From contig NZ_AP025017.1 in the NCBI RefSeq assembly GCF_019974135.1, positions 2,480,001 through 2,544,000 on the forward strand: 64,000 bases of DNA, in the 5' to 3' direction. The first letter of the stretch is position 1, and each line of letters begins with the position of its first letter. The stretch comes from Actinomyces capricornis. Lineage in GTDB: Bacteria; Actinomycetota; Actinomycetes; Actinomycetales; Actinomycetaceae. The translations under genes and the position numbers were made by a program. Below, piece by piece: positions 1 through 8,309 of the stretch. The notes beneath the pieces are model-generated. The model was given only the letters and a program-made list of their open reading frames with translations, ran no database searches and was not told the DNA's origin.

Positions 1-66
1 CGCCCTGGAGCGCCGTCGCCGCGCTCAGGGGCGCTATGACGGGTAATGACAGGGGAAGGCAGGGAG

Positions 67-861
67 ATGAGCACCACAGTGGACCGGGAGGCGGGCGGGC
101 GGGCGGCCGCGCCCACCGTCGCCGAGATCCTGGGCGACCTGGACGAGCGGGCGCTGGCCGTCTACGAGGCGGTGCGCGAGGCTGTCTCGGTGCGCGGGTA
201 CCCGCCCTCGCTGCGGGAGATCGGTGCGCGAGTGGGCCTGACCAGCCCCTCCTCGGTCAAGCACCAGCTCGACAAGCTCGAGCGCCTGGGCCTGGTGCGC
301 CGCGACCCCAAGCGCCCGCGGGCCATGGAGATCGTCTCCCCGCCCCCGGTGCCCCCGGGCCCGAGCGCGCAGGAGGAGGACCCCTCCTTGGCCCCACCGC
401 AGGGCGCTGGCGATCCTGGGGCTCAGGGCCGGTGGTCGGGAGGACTGCAGGCCCTGCCCGGAGTCGAGGAGGGGGAGGCGGTGGCGGTGCCACTGGTCGG
501 GCGCATCGCCGCGGGCAGCCCGATCCTGGCCGAGCAGGAGGTCGCCGACGTCATGGCGCTGCCGCGGCGCCTGACCGGCGGGGGAGAGCTGTTCATGCTC
601 GAGGTCCACGGCGACTCCATGATCGAGGCCGCCATCTGCGACGGGGACTGGGTGGTGGTGCGCGCCCAGGCGGACGCCGCCAATGGCGAGATCGTCGCCG
701 CGCTCATCGAGGACGTCGACGGCGCGAGCGCCACGGTCAAGGTGCTCTCCCGGCGCGACGGCCACCAGTGGCTCCTGCCGCGCAACCCCGACTATGCCCC
801 CATCGACGGCGACCGCGCGACGATCATGGGCAAGGTCGTCACCGTTCTGCGCTCCCTGTAG
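67..861 (+). CDS. lexA: LexA SOS repressor
   Basis: Transcriptional repressor of the SOS response, inactivated by RecA-stimulated self-cleavage. The 264-residue protein has an N-terminal winged helix (about residues 25-80, with [13 protein letters not shown] as recognition region), a long Pro/Gly-rich linker (about 90-135) and a C-terminal S24 peptidase domain. The cleavage bond is Ala149-Gly150 in RIAAGSPI; the catalytic serine is Ser184 in HGDSM and the lysine Lys225 in ATVKVL. The linker makes it longer than E. coli LexA (202 aa). An ATG at 46 is in frame, but the ATG at 67 is preferred because the purine-rich stretch before it fits a ribosome binding site and the extra seven residues look unconserved. 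The upstream promoter and any self-regulating SOS box lie outside the window. Confidence 0.96.
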   Translation: MSTTVDREAGGRAAAPTVAEILGDLDERALAVYEAVREAVSVRGYPPSLREIGARVGLTSPSSVKHQLDKLERLGLVRRDPKRPRAMEIVSPPPVPPGPSAQEEDPSLAPPQGAGDPGAQGRWSGGLQALPGVEEGEAVAVPLVGRIAAGSPILAEQEVADVMALPRRLTGGGELFMLEVHGDSMIEAAICDGDWVVVRAQADAANGEIVAALIEDVDGASATVKVLSRRDGHQWLLPRNPDYAPIDGDRATIMGKVVTVLRSL

Positions 862-873
862 CGAGTGCCTACC

Positions 874-910
874 GGAGGGGCCCGGGCACGTCAGATGCCC
901 GGGCCCCTCC
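874..910. terminator. Bidirectional hairpin terminator between lexA and ldh
   Basis: Perfect 15-bp inverted repeat (arms 874-888 and 896-910, GC-rich, 7-nt loop) in the short gap between the convergent lexA and ldh genes. There is no T-run, as is common in high-GC actinobacteria. It can serve both strands. Confidence 0.8.
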
Positions 911-938
911 GATCAGCCCTCGGGGGCCGGCGATGGGC

Positions 939-1940
939 TCAGTAGCCCAGGCCGCGGGCCACCTCGCGCAGGTGGTCGGCCGAGGCCTTGAGGGCGGTGT
1001 GCTCCCCATCGGTCAGGGGCAGCTCCAGGCGGCGCCCGGCGCCCTCACGGCCCACGATGGTGGGAACGGCCATGCACACATCGGAGATGCCGTGCCAGTC
1101 CTCCAGCAGCGGGGAGATGGTCAGCACGCGCTGCTCGTCGTTGAGGACGGCGCTGATGATCCGCTGGACCGCCAGGCCCACGGCGTAGTTCGTGGCGCCC
1201 TTGCCCTCGATGATGCGGTAGGCCGAGCGCACGACGTCGTGGGCGATGCGCTCGCGCTTGGCCTCATCGAAGACCCCGCCGTCCAGGGTGGCGCCCCACT
1301 GGGTGATCGGCACGCCGCCGATCTCGGTGGAGGACCACAGCGGCACCTCGGAGTCGCCGTGCTCACCGGCGATATAGCCGTGGATGTTCTGGGTGGCGGT
1401 CCCGGTCTCCAGGGAGACCAGGTAGCGCATGCGGGCCGTGTCCAGTACGGTGCCCGAGCCGAAGACCTGGTTCTCGGGCAGCCCGGTGATCTTCTTGGCG
1501 CAGTAGGTGACCACATCCACCGGGTTGGCCACGAGCAGGAAGATCGCGTTGGGGGCGACCTCGACGAGCTTGGGCAGGATCTTCTCCATGATGCCCACGG
1601 TCGCCCCGGCCAGCTCCAGGCGGGACTGGCCCGGCTTCTGCTTGGCGCCGGCGGTGATGGCGATGACGTCGGCGTCCCGGCAGATCTCGGGGTCGTCGGA
1701 GCCGGAGACCGCGCCGGCGGAGGTGAACTGGATGCCCTGGGCGATGTCCAGGGCCTCGGCCTCCACCTTCTCCTTGGCGATGTCCTGCAGCACGATCTCG
1801 CGGGCCACGCCCTTGGTGACGCAGGCGTAGGCGAGTGTGGAGCCAACGGCTCCTGCGCCGATGATGGCGACCTTGGAGGGGCGACCGGAGCGGGAAGTCG
1901 GGTAGGAGCCTTCAGCAGTGTTGGTGATGCGGTCGGACAC
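939..1940 (-). CDS. ldh: L-lactate dehydrogenase
   Basis: NAD-dependent L-lactate dehydrogenase, interconverting pyruvate and L-lactate at the end of fermentative glycolysis; cytosolic tetramer in the family. The 333-residue protein shows the Rossmann motif GAGAVG at 28-33, substrate arginines in QSRLEL (Arg107) and DTARMRY (Arg170), and the catalytic histidine in GEHGDS (His194). The GTG at 1940 is chosen because GAGGAG lies 7 nt upstream; the open frame continues further but reads as unconserved sequence. It is convergent with lexA and divergent from nrdR, so it is probably monocistronic. The family also contains malate dehydrogenases, but the overall sequence fits LDH. Confidence 0.95.
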   Translation of the reverse strand: MSDRITNTAEGSYPTSRSGRPSKVAIIGAGAVGSTLAYACVTKGVAREIVLQDIAKEKVEAEALDIAQGIQFTSAGAVSGSDDPEICRDADVIAITAGAKQKPGQSRLELAGATVGIMEKILPKLVEVAPNAIFLLVANPVDVVTYCAKKITGLPENQVFGSGTVLDTARMRYLVSLETGTATQNIHGYIAGEHGDSEVPLWSSTEIGGVPITQWGATLDGGVFDEAKRERIAHDVVRSAYRIIEGKGATNYAVGLAVQRIISAVLNDEQRVLTISPLLEDWHGISDVCMAVPTIVGREGAGRRLELPLTDGEHTALKASADHLREVARGLGY

Positions 1941-2178
1941 GTTCTTCTCCTCGATGGGATCGACTGGCGGACCGTACTGTCGCCCGCCCGAGGCCAGCCT
2001 ACGTGCTGGTGCCACCGGCCAACAGCCTCTGCCCCCTGCCGATGCGCCATGGCACCCGCGCATTGTCCCGCCCCCGCCTGCTCAGCGCCTCCGCCTAGGC
2101 CCTTCGGTCCTGGGGCGCCGGCCCAGGGCTGCCGCCGGGCCTGGTGGGGGCCGCAGGCGGCGGCGCACCGCAGTCCCT

Positions 2179-2192
2179 GGTGATCAATCACC
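2179..2192. promoter_or_regulatory. Palindrome, possible operator
   Basis: GGTGAT-CA-ATCACC is a perfect inverted repeat in the divergent ldh/nrdR spacer, about 20 bp upstream of the proposed nrdR -35 box. It does not match the Rex or NrdR consensus as I know them. The binding protein is unknown. Confidence 0.3.
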
Positions 2193-2211
2193 GGCCACCC
2201 ATGACTGCCTC

Positions 2212-2239
2212 TTGCTATTGGAGGAGGTGGGCGTTTAAT
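2212..2239 (+). promoter_or_regulatory. Candidate nrdR promoter
   Basis: TTGCTA (2212-2217) and TTTAAT (2234-2239) are separated by 16 bp, a plausible sigma-70-type pair, about 43 bp before the nrdR start codon. This is an inference from sequence only. Confidence 0.4.
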
Positions 2240-2281
2240 CTCCCAGTGACCGCGAGGCGATGAAAATCGGAGGATGTCCGC

Positions 2282-2743
2282 GTGCACTGCCCCTTCTGCC
2301 ACTATGACGGCTCGCGCGTCGTTGACTCCCGTACCGCCGAGGACGGCGCCTCCATCCGCCGTCGACGCCAGTGCCAGCAGTGCGGGCGGCGCTTCACCAC
2401 CCTGGAGACCACCAGCCTGTCGGTGCGCAAGCGCTCGGGTGCCGTCGAGCCCTTCAGTCGGGACAAGGTGATGGTGGGGGTGCGCCGCGCCTGCCAGGGC
2501 CGGCCCGTCTCCGACGACGATCTGGCGCTTCTGGCCCACAAGGTCGAGGAGTCCATCCGGGCAGGGGGCCAGGCTCTCGTGGACTCCCACGAGGTGGGCC
2601 TGGCGATCCTGGGGCCGCTGCGCGAGCTCGACCAGATCGCCTACCTGCGCTTCGCCTCGGTCTACTCCTCCTTCGACTGCCTGGAGGACTTCGAGACGGC
2701 CATCGCCGAGCTGCGGACCGGCGGCGCGGGCTCGCCCGCCTGA
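2282..2743 (+). CDS. nrdR: Transcriptional repressor NrdR
   Basis: Nucleotide-sensing repressor of ribonucleotide reductase genes. The 153-residue protein, the usual family length, starts with a zinc ribbon (Cys3, Cys6, Cys31, Cys34) followed by an ATP-cone domain (about 49-139). The GTG at 2282 is chosen because CGGAGGA sits 7 nt before it and the family begins M-x-C-P-x-C. In many actinobacteria nrdR lies beside lexA; here ldh is inserted between them. No ribonucleotide reductase gene is in the window. Confidence 0.95.
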   Translation: MHCPFCHYDGSRVVDSRTAEDGASIRRRRQCQQCGRRFTTLETTSLSVRKRSGAVEPFSRDKVMVGVRRACQGRPVSDDDLALLAHKVEESIRAGGQALVDSHEVGLAILGPLRELDQIAYLRFASVYSSFDCLEDFETAIAELRTGGAGSPA

Positions 2744-2801
2744 GCCCGCGCGGGGTCGGCCCACGGCGGTCAGGGCGGCCGGTGGCGCCGCCGGTGCGTG
2801 G

Positions 2802-2807
2802 CACACT
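2802..2807 (+). promoter_or_regulatory. Possible leaderless -10 box of the GT4 gene
   Basis: CACACT lies 6 nt before the ATG at 2814, where other genes in this window have TANNNT. One base departs from that pattern, so this is a weak case. There is no convincing ribosome binding site at this ATG. Confidence 0.35.
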
Positions 2808-2813
2808 GGCGGC

Positions 2814-3941
2814 ATGCGCATCCTCATCGTCTCCGACTGCTATGCGCCGCGCCTGGGCGGGATCGAGACCCAGGTCCGCGACCTGGCCCGCAACCTCCTG
2901 GACGCGGGCCACGAGCCCGCCGTCGTCACCGCCACCCCCGATGGGCCGGCCCGGGGCCGCAGCGTGGAGAACCCCGACGGCTTCCCGGTCTTCCGCACCA
3001 CGGTGCCCCTGCCCGCCGAGCTGCCGGTCCATCCACGGGGGCGCCGGGAGATCGGGGCGGTCATGGAGCGCTGGCGCCCCGACGTCGTCCACGTCCAGGT
3101 CGGGATCGTCTCGCCCTTCGCCTGGTCGGGCATTGCCGCCGCACGCTCGCGGGGCCTGCCCCTGGCCATCACCTTCCACTGCGTCCTGGGCTCCTGGGCC
3201 CGCGCCGGGGCGGCGCTGGGGCCGCTCAGCCCGGTGAGGCGCTGGCAGCGCCATGCGGACCTGACCGCCGTGTCCTCCATGCTCGCCCGCGAGGTGGAGC
3301 ACGCCGGGGCCGGTGGGGGCGTGGGCCTCCTGCCCAATGGCATCACGCTGGAGCACTGGCACCTGGAGCGCCCGGCCGGGCAGGAGGGACCGCGGCCGCT
3401 GCGGGTGGTGGCCTCGCTGCGCCTCATCGAGCGCAAGCGCCCCCTTGAGGTGGTGCGGGTCTTCGCCGCGGCGGTGGAGCGCAGCGGCGCGGATGCGGTC
3501 CTGGAGATGTACGGTGATGGGCCCATGCGCGAGCGTGTGGCCCGCGAGGTGGCCGCCAGTCCGGTGGCCGACCGCATCGGGCTGGCGGGCCGGGTGGAGC
3601 GCAGCGAGCTGGCGCAGGCCTTCACCCGGGCCGATATCTACCTGCAGGCCAATCCGATGGAGTCCTTCGGTATCAGCGTGCTGGAGGCCCGCGCGGCGGG
3701 CCTGGCGGTGGTCGCGCCGCGCCTGTCGGGCGTCAGCGATTTCATCACCGACGGCGTCGATGGCCTGCTGGCCGACGACGACGCCGGCCTGACCCGGGCT
3801 CTGGTCCGGCTGCTGACCGAGCCCGAGCTGCTGGCGCGCATCAAGGAGCACAATGACACGGTCCCGCCCGGGCCCCAGTGGGGCCATGTGGTGGGCCGGG
3901 CGGTGGAGGCCTACCGCCGGGCCATCGCCCACCGCCGCTGA
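2814..3941 (+). CDS. GT4 family glycosyltransferase
   Basis: GT-B fold glycosyltransferase of family GT4, probably transferring a hexose (mannose or glucose) from a nucleotide sugar to an envelope glycolipid; acceptor unknown. The 375-residue protein has the N-terminal acceptor domain with the GGIETQVRDLA loop near residue 14 and a C-terminal GT1-type donor domain with the MESFGISVLEA signature (the E-x7-E motif) near 280. No signal peptide or membrane segment is visible, so it should act at the inner face of the membrane. It is followed after 76 bp by a phosphotransferase-fold gene on the same strand. PimB-like or MgtA-like roles are possible but not shown. Confidence 0.85.
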   Translation: MRILIVSDCYAPRLGGIETQVRDLARNLLDAGHEPAVVTATPDGPARGRSVENPDGFPVFRTTVPLPAELPVHPRGRREIGAVMERWRPDVVHVQVGIVSPFAWSGIAAARSRGLPLAITFHCVLGSWARAGAALGPLSPVRRWQRHADLTAVSSMLAREVEHAGAGGGVGLLPNGITLEHWHLERPAGQEGPRPLRVVASLRLIERKRPLEVVRVFAAAVERSGADAVLEMYGDGPMRERVAREVAASPVADRIGLAGRVERSELAQAFTRADIYLQANPMESFGISVLEARAAGLAVVAPRLSGVSDFITDGVDGLLADDDAGLTRALVRLLTEPELLARIKEHNDTVPPGPQWGHVVGRAVEAYRRAIAHRR

Positions 3942-4017
3942 GGCGGAACCGGGTCGGGGGACCAGGGCCGGGCCTTCGGGGTCGGGGCCTCCCGGGGGCA
4001 GGATGAGGGGAGAAGGG

Positions 4018-4803
4018 ATGAGCGGAGCCGTGGTGGATCTCGGCGGCGGGTCGACCCGCGTGACCAGGGTCGGTGGCCGGGTCCTGCGCTCGCGGCGGCA
4101 GGGAAGTGCCAATGTTGAGCGCCTGCTCATCGAGCTGGAGGGCAGGGGCTTCGCCTATACGCCCCGCTTCCTCGGTCTTTCCGACGACGGGCGGCAGATT
4201 CTCGGGTTCATCGAGGGGGAGGCGGGAGGCTACCCACTGCCTGAGCGGTTGCGCAGCGATGAGGCGCTTGTCTCGGTGGCCGGGGTGCTGCGCGAATGGC
4301 ATGAGGTGACGCGCGACCTCGCGACCCAGGTGATCGATGGTTGGATGCTGGAGGCGGTCGAGCCCTACGAGGTCATCTGCCACGGCGATATCGCCCCGTA
4401 CAACTGCGTCTTCGACGGCAGCCGCGTGGTGGGCCTCATCGACCTCGACACCGCGCACCCGGGCCCCCGCATCCGCGATGTGGCCTATGCGGTCTACCGC
4501 TTCGCCCCGCTGACGGCGCCGGGCAATGAGATCGGGTTCGGCTCACTGGCCGAGCAGGCTCGGCGGGCCAGGCTGTTCTGCGATCACTACGGCGAGGTGG
4601 ATCGCGCGCGGGTGATCGAGGTCCTGTGCCAGCGGCTGGCCGATCTGGTCGGCTACATGCGGGCCGAGGCGGCCAGGGGGGATGCCGCCTTCCAATCGCA
4701 CCTGGACCAGGGGCACGACGCGGTCTACCTGCGCGACATCGCCTACCTTCGCGACCATGCCTCGGCCCTCACCGAGGCGCTGACTGCGCCGGCCCTCACC
4801 TGA
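4018..4803 (+). CDS. Phosphotransferase-fold (APH family) protein
   Basis: Aminoglycoside-phosphotransferase/choline-kinase-like fold protein, 261 residues. The catalytic loop is HGDIAPYN (122-129) and the Mg-binding motif is LIDLD (140-144). This family phosphorylates small hydroxylated molecules; the substrate here cannot be read from sequence, and there is no reason to call it a resistance enzyme. The ATG at 4018 follows a GGGGAGAAGGG ribosome binding site; an in-frame ATG at 4003 overlaps that site and is less likely. It may be co-transcribed with the GT4 gene upstream. A long inverted repeat lies downstream. Confidence 0.8.
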   Translation: MSGAVVDLGGGSTRVTRVGGRVLRSRRQGSANVERLLIELEGRGFAYTPRFLGLSDDGRQILGFIEGEAGGYPLPERLRSDEALVSVAGVLREWHEVTRDLATQVIDGWMLEAVEPYEVICHGDIAPYNCVFDGSRVVGLIDLDTAHPGPRIRDVAYAVYRFAPLTAPGNEIGFGSLAEQARRARLFCDHYGEVDRARVIEVLCQRLADLVGYMRAEAARGDAAFQSHLDQGHDAVYLRDIAYLRDHASALTEALTAPALT

Positions 4804-4845
4804 CCCGGTGGAGGCGATGACCGGCCGCGGTGGCGGGCCTAGAAC

Positions 4846-4942
4846 GCAGGGTCGTCTGCAGAATGCAGGTGCTGTCTGCAGGATGGAGGGCTCCCAGGGG
4901 TGCATCGTGCAGACAACACCTGCGAAGTGCAGACAACCCCGC
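4846..4942. repeat. Long intergenic hairpin with 20-nt phased boxes (element 1)
   Basis: Imperfect inverted repeat between the convergent phosphotransferase and iclR genes. The box GTCTGCA occurs at 4854-4860 and 4874-4880, its complement TGCAGAC at 4908-4914 and 4928-4934: box starts are exactly 20 nt apart in each arm. In the core arms (4854-4880 and 4908-4934) 22 of 27 positions pair; pairing continues outward (13 of 15 positions, 4846-4860 with 4928-4942) and a few bases inward. It could work as a two-way terminator, or be a mobile or protein-binding palindrome. Confidence 0.75.
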
Positions 4943-5052
4943 CATGTGCGGGCCGTTGAGCGCGGACAGGCCGACGACCTGCCGCTGCGGTGGTGGCCGG
5001 CCGGGCCGGCTCCCCGGCCGTCAAGACCCCGTTCGGCCATCCCCGTGCGCGC

Positions 5053-5784
5053 TCAGTCCTCGTTGCGCAGCACCTCGGTCAGGCGCCGGGCCGCGGCCAT
5101 GACCACGGGGCCGTGGGTGCGCCCGGGCTGGCGGCCCATGCGCTCGATGGGACCGGAGATGGAGATGGCGGCGACCACCTTGCCCCCGGCGCCGCGCACC
5201 GGGGCGGAGACCGAGGCGACGCCGGGCTCGCGCTCGCCGACGGACTGGGCCCACCCGCGGCGCCGCACCGCCGAGAGCATGGTGGCGTTGAAGCGCGAGC
5301 CCATCAGGCCCCGGTGGAGGCGGTCGGGCTCCTCCCAGGCCAGGAGCACCTGGGCCGCCGAGCCGCCCTGCATGGACATCGTGGCCCCCACCGGGATGGA
5401 GTCGCGCAGCCCGATGGGCCGCTCGGCGTTGGCCACGCAGATGCGCACATCGCCCTGGCGCCGGTAGAGCTGGGCGGACTCGTGGGTCTTGTCCCGCAGT
5501 GCCGCCAGGATGGGGGCCGCCACGGCCAGGAGGTGGTCCTCGCCCGCGGCGGCGGCCAGCTCGTTGAGCCGGGGCCCCAGGGTGAAGCGCCCCTGCCCAT
5601 CGCGGGTGACCAGGCGGTGGAACTCCAGGGCCACGGCGATGCGGTGGGCGGTGGGGCGCGCCAGGTGCGTGGTGGCCACGAGCTGGGCCAGGGTGGCGGG
5701 GCCCGATTCCAGGGCGTTGAGCACGAGGCAGGCCTTGTCGATGACGCCGACGCCGCTGCTCTCGCTCTCGATCGAACTGTCCAT
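5053..5784 (-). CDS. IclR family transcriptional regulator (NdgR/LtbR-like)
   Basis: IclR-type DNA-binding regulator, 243 residues from the ATG at 5784: N-terminal winged helix (about residues 12-70, with TLAQLVATTHLARPTAHRI as recognition region) and a C-terminal ligand-binding domain. It is transcribed away from leuC. In actinobacteria this arrangement is typical of the NdgR/LtbR regulators of leucine biosynthesis, so control of leuCD and of itself is likely. A TTG at 5820 would add 12 residues (MKSHLLG...), but that stretch coincides with a palindrome and is probably not translated. Confidence 0.88.
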   Translation of the reverse strand: MDSSIESESSGVGVIDKACLVLNALESGPATLAQLVATTHLARPTAHRIAVALEFHRLVTRDGQGRFTLGPRLNELAAAAGEDHLLAVAAPILAALRDKTHESAQLYRRQGDVRICVANAERPIGLRDSIPVGATMSMQGGSAAQVLLAWEEPDRLHRGLMGSRFNATMLSAVRRRGWAQSVGEREPGVASVSAPVRGAGGKVVAAISISGPIERMGRQPGRTHGPVVMAAARRLTEVLRNED

Positions 5785-5810
5785 ACTCTGATATTCCCAT
5801 CCCAGGAGGT

Positions 5811-5828
5811 GAGACTTCAAGTAGTCTC
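5811..5828. promoter_or_regulatory. Palindromic operator candidate, iclR/leuC
   Basis: GAGACT-TCAAGT-AGTCTC is a perfect 6-bp inverted repeat, with ACTT-C-AAGT nested inside. It lies in the 163-bp space between the divergent iclR-type and leuC genes, 27 bp upstream of the regulator start, so it is a natural candidate binding site for that regulator. Confidence 0.45.
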
Positions 5829-5862
5829 CATCCGACTAGAAGTGGCGCGGTGTCAGCATCCT

Positions 5863-5884
5863 GGCCACCATATTAATGGTGGCC
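5863..5884. promoter_or_regulatory. 22-bp palindrome in the leuC promoter region
   Basis: GGCCACCAT-ATTA-ATGGTGGCC: perfect 9-bp arms around a 4-bp centre. The centre includes TATTAAT (5871-5877), which resembles a -10 box for leuC; a start near 5884 would give a leader of about 64 nt. It may be an operator overlapping the promoter, or a hairpin if transcribed. Confidence 0.45.
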
Positions 5885-5947
5885 GGTGCGCAGCGCCCGC
5901 TCAGCCTCAGAATTCAGTGGCCTGTGCATGGAAGGAAGTGCGTTGCG

Positions 5948-7411
5948 ATGGGAATGACCCTCGCGGAGAAGGTCTGGCGCGATCACATCGTGTCCCAGGG
6001 CAGTGACGGTGCCCCCGATCTGCTCTACATCGACCTGCACCTCGTCCACGAGGTCACCAGCCCCCAGGCCTTCGAGGGCCTGCGCCTGGCCGGCCGCCGG
6101 CTGCGCCGGCCCGACCTGACCCTGGCCACCGAGGACCACAACACCCCCACCCTGGACATAGACCTGCCCATCGCCGATGTCACCAGCCGCGCCCAGATCG
6201 AGACCCTGCGCGCCAACTGCCGGGAGTTCGGGGTGCGCATCCACTCCCTGGGCGACGCCGACCAGGGCATCGTCCACGCCGTGGGCCCACAGCTGGGGCT
6301 GACCCAGCCGGGCACCACCGTGGTGTGCGGCGACTCCCACACCTCCACCCACGGCGCCTTCGGCGCCCTGGCCTTCGGCATTGGCACCTCCCAGGTCGAG
6401 CACGTCCTGGCCACCCAGACCCTGCCCATCGCACCGTTCAAGACCATGAGCGTGACCATCGAGGGCGACCTGCCCCCGGGCAGCGGCGCCAAGGACATCA
6501 TCCTGGCCATCATCGCCAAGATCGGCACCAACGGAGCCCAGGGCCATGTCATCGAGTACCGGGGCGAGGCCATCGAGGCGCTGTCGATGGAGGCCCGCAT
6601 GACCATCTGCAACATGAGCATCGAGGGCGGTGCCCGGGCCGGCATGATCGCCCCCGACCAGGTCACCTTCGACTACCTCAAGGATCGCCCCCACGCCCCC
6701 CAGGGCGAGGACTGGGAGGCGGCCGTGGAGTACTGGTCCTCCCTGCGCACCGACGACGACGCCGTGTTCGACACCGAGGTGGTCCTCCAGGGCGCCGACA
6801 TCGAGCCCTTCGTCACCTGGGGCACCAACCCCGGCCAGGGGCTGCCCATCTCCGCCGCCGTGCCCGACCCCGAGCGGATCGCCGACGCCACCGAGCGCCT
6901 GGCGGCCGAGCGGGCCCTGGAGTACATGGACCTGGCCCCGGGCACCCCGCTGCGCGAGATCGCCGTCAACACCGTCTTCCTGGGCTCGTGCACCAATGGG
7001 CGTATCGAGGATCTTCGGGCCGCCGCCGAGGTCATCCGTGGGCGGAGCAAAGCCGAGGGGCTGCGCATGCTGGTGGTGCCGGCCTCGGCGCGCGTGCGCC
7101 TGCAGGCCGAGGCCGAGGGCCTGGACCGGGTCTTCAAGGACTTCGGGGCCGAGTGGCGCAACGCCGGATGCTCCATGTGCCTGGGCATGAACCCCGACCA
7201 GCTCTCCCCGGGGGAGCGGGCGGCCTCCACCTCCAACCGCAACTTCGAGGGACGCCAGGGCAAGGGTGGGCGCACCCACCTGGTCTCCCCGGTGGTGGCC
7301 GCCGCCACCGCCGTGCGCGGGACCCTGTCCACCCCCGCGGACCTGCCCCCGCTCGATGAGGACGGCGCCGGGGCGGGCGCCGCGACGCCGTCGGCCCTGG
7401 CCGTGGCCTGA
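5948..7411 (+). CDS. leuC: 3-isopropylmalate dehydratase large subunit
   Basis: Large subunit of isopropylmalate isomerase, which converts 2- to 3-isopropylmalate in leucine biosynthesis; forms a heterodimer with LeuD. The 487-residue aconitase-family protein has the three [4Fe-4S] cluster cysteines at Cys348 (GSCTNGR), Cys408 and Cys411 (AGCSMCLG), and the [12 protein letters not shown] motif of the family. The ATG at 5948 follows GGAAGGAAG at about 9 nt spacing and gives the conserved MGMTLAEKV start; a longer open frame upstream runs through the palindrome. leuD follows after 23 bp in the same operon. Confidence 0.97.
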   Translation: MGMTLAEKVWRDHIVSQGSDGAPDLLYIDLHLVHEVTSPQAFEGLRLAGRRLRRPDLTLATEDHNTPTLDIDLPIADVTSRAQIETLRANCREFGVRIHSLGDADQGIVHAVGPQLGLTQPGTTVVCGDSHTSTHGAFGALAFGIGTSQVEHVLATQTLPIAPFKTMSVTIEGDLPPGSGAKDIILAIIAKIGTNGAQGHVIEYRGEAIEALSMEARMTICNMSIEGGARAGMIAPDQVTFDYLKDRPHAPQGEDWEAAVEYWSSLRTDDDAVFDTEVVLQGADIEPFVTWGTNPGQGLPISAAVPDPERIADATERLAAERALEYMDLAPGTPLREIAVNTVFLGSCTNGRIEDLRAAAEVIRGRSKAEGLRMLVVPASARVRLQAEAEGLDRVFKDFGAEWRNAGCSMCLGMNPDQLSPGERAASTSNRNFEGRQGKGGRTHLVSPVVAAATAVRGTLSTPADLPPLDEDGAGAGAATPSALAVA

Positions 7412-7434
7412 GGACGCGAAGGAGTCACCGAATC

Positions 7435-8142
7435 ATGGAGAAGTTCATCCGTCACACCGGCATCGGCGCCCCCCTGCGCCGCAGTGCCGTGGACACCGAT
7501 CAGATCATCCCTGCGGTCTACCTCAAGCGCATCACCCGCACCGGCTTCGACGACGCCCTGTTCGCCGGCTGGCGGGCGGGGGAGCCCGACTTCATCCTCA
7601 ACCAGGAGGCCTACAAGCGCGCCTCCGTGCTGGTGGCGGGCCCGGACTTCGGCACCGGCTCCTCGCGCGAGCACGCCGTGTGGGCGCTGAAGGACTACGG
7701 CTTCCGCGTTGTGCTGGCCCCGCGCTTCGCCGATATCTTCCGCGGCAACGCCGGCAAGCAGGGGCTCGTGGCCGGGATCATCAGCCAGGAGGACTGCGAG
7801 CAGCTGTGGAAGATCCTGGAGACCGAGCCGGGCGCCGAGGTGACTGTGGACCTGGAGGAGCGCACGGTGGAGGCGGGGGTCTTCCGCTGCTCCTTCCAGA
7901 TCGATGACTACGTGCGCTGGATCCTCATGGAGGGCCTGGACGACATCTCCCTGACCCTGAAGCACGAGGAGGAGATCGTCGCCTACGAGCGCAGCCGCCC
8001 GGCCTTCAAGCCCCGCACCCTGCCGGCCAGGCACCTGCCCAAGGAGGAGGTCGTGCCCGCGCGCTCCGCCGAGATGCCCGTGGTCCACGTGCCCCTGCCC
8101 TCCCTGCGCCCCGGAGCCGCGCCCAGCGCCTCCCAGGGGTGA
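7435..8142 (+). CDS. leuD: 3-isopropylmalate dehydratase small subunit
   Basis: Small (swivel) subunit of isopropylmalate isomerase. The 235-residue protein carries the family features: [12 protein letters not shown] near residue 20 and [13 protein letters not shown] near 70. It is about 30 residues longer than typical LeuD because of a Pro/Arg-rich C-terminal tail. A GAAGGAG site stands about 10 nt before the ATG. Immediately downstream of leuC and so co-expressed with it. Confidence 0.96.
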   Translation: MEKFIRHTGIGAPLRRSAVDTDQIIPAVYLKRITRTGFDDALFAGWRAGEPDFILNQEAYKRASVLVAGPDFGTGSSREHAVWALKDYGFRVVLAPRFADIFRGNAGKQGLVAGIISQEDCEQLWKILETEPGAEVTVDLEERTVEAGVFRCSFQIDDYVRWILMEGLDDISLTLKHEEEIVAYERSRPAFKPRTLPARHLPKEEVVPARSAEMPVVHVPLPSLRPGAAPSASQG

Positions 8143-8229
8143 GGCCGGGGTGAGGGGCGGGGGCCGCCCTGAGGCCAAGGCCACCCGGCCCCGGGCGCCG
8201 GAGCGTTATCCCACCGCCGCCGGTGCGCT

Positions 8230-8235
8230 TATGCT
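8230..8235 (+). promoter_or_regulatory. Possible -10 box for murA
   Basis: TATGCT fits TANNNT and lies 74 bp before the murA start codon. No clear -35 box is visible. Weak, sequence-only call. Confidence 0.3.
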
Positions 8236-8309
8236 GGGACGGCTGCGCAGCCGGGCCTGAGCCCCGGTGGGGGCAGCGCCTTCCCACACTGCACACGATG
8301 GAGGTACGC

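Larger units (their letters stand above)
1941..2281. other. 341-bp divergent intergenic region, ldh / nrdR
   Basis: Non-coding spacer that should carry the promoters of both ldh (minus) and nrdR (plus). It holds a 14-bp palindrome at 2179-2192 and a promoter-like pair in front of nrdR at 2212-2239. I see no small gene in it; open frames crossing it lack a ribosome binding site and conserved content. Confidence 0.6.

Noticed and set aside
1..66. SOS box upstream of lexA
   Set aside because: No TCGAAC-N4-GTTCGA-like site is visible in the 66 bases available; the promoter is cut off by the window edge.
4018..4803. Aminoglycoside resistance gene
   Set aside because: Only the general phosphotransferase fold motifs are present; nothing points to an antibiotic substrate or to mobility.
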